From Dipteronia dyeriana (taxonomy: Eukaryota > Streptophyta > Magnoliopsida > Sapindales > Sapindaceae): a stretch of DNA of 64,000 bases. The notes under the pieces are model-generated. The model was not told the origin of the DNA and did no database searches. It was given only the letters and a program-made list of their open reading frames with translations. Position numbers and translations under genes: made by a program. Below, piece by piece: positions 60,716 to 64,000 of the stretch (the stretch's first letter is position 1; every line of letters begins with the position of its first letter). Location: contig CM065299.1 in the NCBI GenBank assembly GCA_032871835.1, positions 84,697,652 through 84,761,651 of the forward strand. Direction: 5' to 3'.

Positions 60716-62250
60716 TCAATCATTTATTTAAAACAAGTGCGAGTGCTTTGGCATAAATTTAAACATGATGAATGAACCTGTTTAACGAACTAGAACTACC
60801 CTAAAACTAGTTGCTAAACCATGATAATCCAACATACCACAAAGAAGTGTCGCCTTAGGGTCGGTCAAGTCTTTGCACGTTGGACCGAGACATTCTCAAT
60901 CAAATGATATTCTAGAATAACTCTTATTCCATATCATTCAACCATCGTTTATTTAGTCAGGTTTTTATTTAACAAACTTAATCAAAACCTTCGTGAATGT
61001 AACCCACCATTTCAGATAATGTAACCCACCATTTCAGATCTCACGAGCTTAACTCGAGAATTGCCGCCTTAGGGTCGGTCAATCCCAAAATACCCTCAGA
61101 AATCCTATCCGTTAGGAAGTCAACCTTGATATTGTCCTTTGTAGAAACCCTCCTTAGGGAGGATGAAAGCAAAGCTGTCACGAGGCCCCACTCAGATCTC
61201 ACGGTGTTGAACTAAAGATGGAGACCGCGGGATATATATGTCATATATCTCTCTCCCACTCACTATTTTAAAATTATGGTTTTCTATTAACCATTAATGC
61301 ACCTAGATTCTGCATGATTAAACGACTAACTTTAATCAAGTTATCTAACGTATTAACTAATTAGAAGCAAATTCTAATTAACTAATAAATTATTAATGAT
61401 TTTAACAATTAAAAATCTAATCTATTAGTGAACAATCTAAGCTTCAGTAAACTATTTACTAAGGTCAGATTATTATGATAGTCTTTACCAAGTTTTAACT
61501 ATTAAAACTCCAACACTTTATTCGGTTCATTTATTATTGGGTTATTAATCAAATTAATCCTAATAAAAATAAATTACCCTATTAATATAACTTATTAAAC
61601 TCTTTGATAACTAGATTAATATTAATGAGAATTACCAAGTTTTCTAACCTTTAAAAAACTAATCTCATTATTCATAGCCAATTTATGTATTTACCCATTT
61701 TAATCACATTAAAAATACATAAAATATCAGGTTATGATGCATGTATGACATATTAAATATATTTGTGTAGGCACATCTAATCTAAATGACATACGTATGC
61801 ATGACAATGCTTTTATCATCACATAATATAAAACATACATCAATTGACCGAGTACTATGGATTATTTAACCTAAAAAATTGGAATCTAAAATTACAAAAA
61901 AATTCCCAAGGCATTCCTTGGTCTTCTTGTAATTTTCGAGTCTTCCAGTCTCTTCAGGTCACTCCGATTCATCTCATGAATCCTTCTTCGCGATTTTTTC
62001 AGTTCTTCAATATATGTTACATTTTTTTTTATACAATACAATAACAGTAAAAAAATATAAACAAAAAATAATAATAATACAATCCATAAACCCTAAATCC
62101 ACAGTACCATATAATTAATGATCAATCATATTCTTATAAATTAAAAATAATAATATACATACAAAAACAACATACAGTCAATTTAAATCGTGCCTACACA
62201 ATCATACATACAAGAGCATCGAAAACAATTTTCTGTTTCGAAAATAAAAT
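60716..62250 (-). other. Copia 5' leader, non-coding
   Basis: 1.5 kb between the primer-binding site and gag, AT-rich, with no open frame of note. It contains a 22-bp tandem duplication, ATGTAACCCACCATTTCAGA at 60997 and 61019. The words CGCCTTAGGGTCGGTCAA appear twice (about 60850 and 61065), so part of the leader is an older, diverged duplication. Confidence 0.75.
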
Positions 62251-62264
62251 TGGCTCTGATACCA
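62251..62264 (-). other. Copia primer-binding site (initiator tRNA-Met)
   Basis: Minus-strand TGGTATCAGAGCCA, complementary to the 3' end of plant initiator tRNA-Met, two bases from the LTR end. It sets minus-strand orientation and identifies 62267 onward as the 5' LTR. Confidence 0.93.
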
Positions 62265-62266
62265 AT

Positions 62267-63330
62267 TGTTGTAACCTCGTTCACCGGTCACGCAGCGAAA
62301 CTAGGTTTTAAAATTTTTAATACAGATCATAATCTGTATCTGGGACCAGTGAACTTGAGATCGTAATTATTTTTCGGAACTAATACATACAATATGTAAA
62401 CACAGGAAATTGTAATCAATATAATCAAGAAGAAAAACTTACCAACGTTTAGAGGCTCCTTCACTTTTCGATATGCTCCTATCTGAACCAATCTTACCAA
62501 CGTTTGGAAGCTCCTTCACTTTACGATGTGCTCCTGTCTGAACCACTCTATCTTCCTCGCTATCTCCCGGGACTGTTAACTGCGTGTGTGCGCGTCACGG
62601 TCTCAAGAGCTTGAATGGAGGATGTAGAGAGAATTGAAGAAACTCTTTCTTCTATGTGTTTCAAAAACACACACATGAAACAAAATATTTCTTTATATAT
62701 ATATATATTTATTTATTTATTTATATTCACTGTACACAAAACCTCATTTTTTCGTCTTGTTTCACGCACCAAGCTAAAACCTCCTCTCTTTTTTTTTAAT
62801 ATTTCTTTATATATATATATATATATTCACTGTACATAAAACCCTTTTTTTTCGTCTTGTTTCACGCACCAAGCTAAAACCTCCTCTCTTTTTTAATCCA
62901 ATTGATTCACCTAAGCATCATGCATGTGACTTAAGTCCTAAAAAAAAAAAAAAACCTTTTTACAATATATATATATATATATATACACTGCACCCTCCAC
63001 TTGCGTATTATTTATAGGACAATACTTTGGTACTGACCATTTGTTTTAATTGATGGAAAAAATTATTTACAATGTTTGATATTAAATGCATGGGGTTGGT
63101 GGTGGATTTTTCCACCAATAAAAACAAAATAGTCAACACCTTGGGCACTGACTAGTCAGTACCTAAGTATTTTTCTTATTTATATATATATAAATGTATC
63201 AAGTATTTGCATCCTATGCAAATTCTTCTTTTGACTAATGTTTTATGTGCATACACCAATTTGCATCCAATGCAATCTCTTGTGTTATTAATTGATATAT
63301 ATCTTTTAATTATCCTTTTTAAATATATCT
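62267..63330 (-). mobile_element. Copia 5' LTR, incomplete
   Basis: Matches 54733-55470 of the partner LTR, then departs near 63330 into AT repeats. About 1.3 kb of LTR, its U3 side, is therefore absent or displaced. Compared with the partner it has a ~110-bp tandem duplication (about 62686-62795 and 62799-62895, with TCGTCTTGTTTCACGCACCA in each) and a 152-bp MITE at 63021-63172. Loss of the U3 would remove the promoter of the element. Confidence 0.82.
63021..63172. mobile_element. 152-bp MITE in the copia 5' LTR
   Basis: The ends AATACTTTGGTACTGACC and GTCAGTACCTAAGTATT are inverted (AATACTT(T/A)GGTACTGAC). It is absent at the same place in the partner LTR (about 55325-55345), so it entered after the copia insertion. 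The TA-repeat surroundings hide the target duplication. Its GGTACTGAC/GTCAGTACC words recall the 175-bp MITE at 44762-44936, a possible family link. Confidence 0.78.
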
Positions 63331-63612
63331 AATATATATATATATATTATGTAAAATATATATATGTAATATAAATATAATAATAATTATAATAATATAT
63401 AATATATATAATATAATATATATATGATTATTATATATATATATATAATATATATATACTAATATTTAATATTATATATCATATTATTATATATAATACA
63501 TGTAATATTATATATTAATATATAATAATATCAAATAATATATATATATAATGTAATTATATATTATTACATATTAATATATATAATATTATAGTCTATG
63601 TTGTTATATATA
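63330..63612. repeat. AT-only low-complexity tract
   Basis: About 280 bp of ATATAT, ATAATA and TATTAT repeats with almost no G or C. It marks the point where the copia 5' LTR stops matching its partner. Confidence 0.9.
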
Positions 63613-63659
63613 TAAGAGGGGTACTCTGGTCATTTGAATATCTTGTTTCGTCATGTCCT

Positions 63660-63792
63660 AGCCATACCAAACGCATAACAATACAGTTTATAGTTTTGTC
63701 CAGGCCTTCCAAACACAACATAGAACAACATGTCCAGTCCTATCCTGTTCAGTCCTGTCCCACCTTGTCATGTCTCATCTCCATACCAAACG
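63660..63792. repeat. Fragment with CCATACCAAACGCA ends
   Basis: CCATACCAAACGCA occurs at about 63663 and 63781, with TGTCC(A/T)GTCCT-like words between. GGTGCGTTTGGTATGG, read on the minus strand at 63796 downward, resembles the end of a small TIR transposon. It interrupts the gag sequence that follows. No partner inverted end was found in the window. Confidence 0.35.
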
Positions 63793-64000
63793 CACCCTCA
63801 ACCAAGAACTAGCACTATCTGGATCTCCAGTTCCATCAAAATTCGTAGCTCCCAACTTTCGTGCACGCTCAATAGAATTTTCTAGCACTCGCGTTTGGTA
63901 CTGTATCATCACAGTTAACAGTTCTGTAATTCTATCCATTGGTTCCTCCCTAGGTTCCGGTACATGAGGTTGAGCTATAGGTGGTTGAGGGTGTGATTCT
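63793..64000 (-). pseudogene. Fragment of a Ty3/gypsy gag (Retrotrans_gag), N-terminal part
   Basis: The minus strand is open from the window edge: a Pro/Gln-rich part, then EEPMDRITELLTVMIQ, SIERARKLGATNFDG and TGDPDSASSWLRV, where it stops at a transposon-like end. The FxGxxDPxxAxxWL pattern is the start of the plant gypsy gag domain. This form is the one seen in chromovirus-like elements rather than Tat, so it is probably not the missing gag of the element at 46.8-54.7 kb. It is cut off by the window edge. Confidence 0.65.

Overview
This window is nuclear DNA from a flowering plant, almost certainly a eudicot. It is AT-rich and dominated by plant transposable elements: Ty3/gypsy, Ty1/copia, a plant-type LINE with an RNase H domain, and hAT, Mutator-like, Tourist-like and other small TIR elements. 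It has two protein-coding genes, one of them split by AT-rich GT..AG introns. No bacterial, organellar, rRNA, tRNA or CRISPR features were seen.

Layout. 1-11.5 kb: a large, apparently non-coding LTR retrotransposon read on the minus strand (LTRs 247-1156 and 9731-10625). It sits among related copies of a TTA-flanked Tourist-like MITE. 11.6-12.5 kb: a hAT MITE with a perfect 8-bp target duplication. 15.3-17.1 kb: a TIR-bounded element that carries a higher-order array of palindromic repeats. 17.6-22.9 kb: a decayed LINE, minus strand. 22.9-26.5 kb: LTR-like debris and another MITE-like element.

28.2-40.2 kb is the gene island. An intact intronless NF-YB gene (189 aa, NF-YB5-like, non-LEC1 type) is on the plus strand. 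A KT/HAK/KUP potassium transporter gene (8 exons, 782 aa, HAK5-like) is on the minus strand. The two are tail to tail. The HAK splice sites were worked out base by base and every exon junction keeps frame. Its 3.8-kb second intron holds a hAT MITE.

40.8-43.9 kb: two nested long-TIR (Mutator-like) elements. 44.7-45.1 kb: a 100-bp tandem duplication, one copy split by a 175-bp MITE, so the other copy serves as the empty site. 46.0-46.25 kb: four G-boxes, a CCAAT box and a TATA-like box with no gene attached. 46.8 kb to the end: a Tat-type gypsy element on the minus strand with an antisense extra ORF on the plus strand. It is cut in its pol gene by a decayed copia element (54.7-63.3 kb) whose second LTR is cut short or interrupted. 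A fragment of a different gypsy gag lies at the right edge.

The non-coding LTR element at the left and the Tat gypsy at the right share LTR-end motifs, an LTR internal block, a tandem repeat with the core AAGTATCTTATTAA, and a block just beyond that repeat. They therefore look like a non-autonomous/autonomous pair of one lineage. All element boundaries and reading frames were read by eye; no similarity search was possible.
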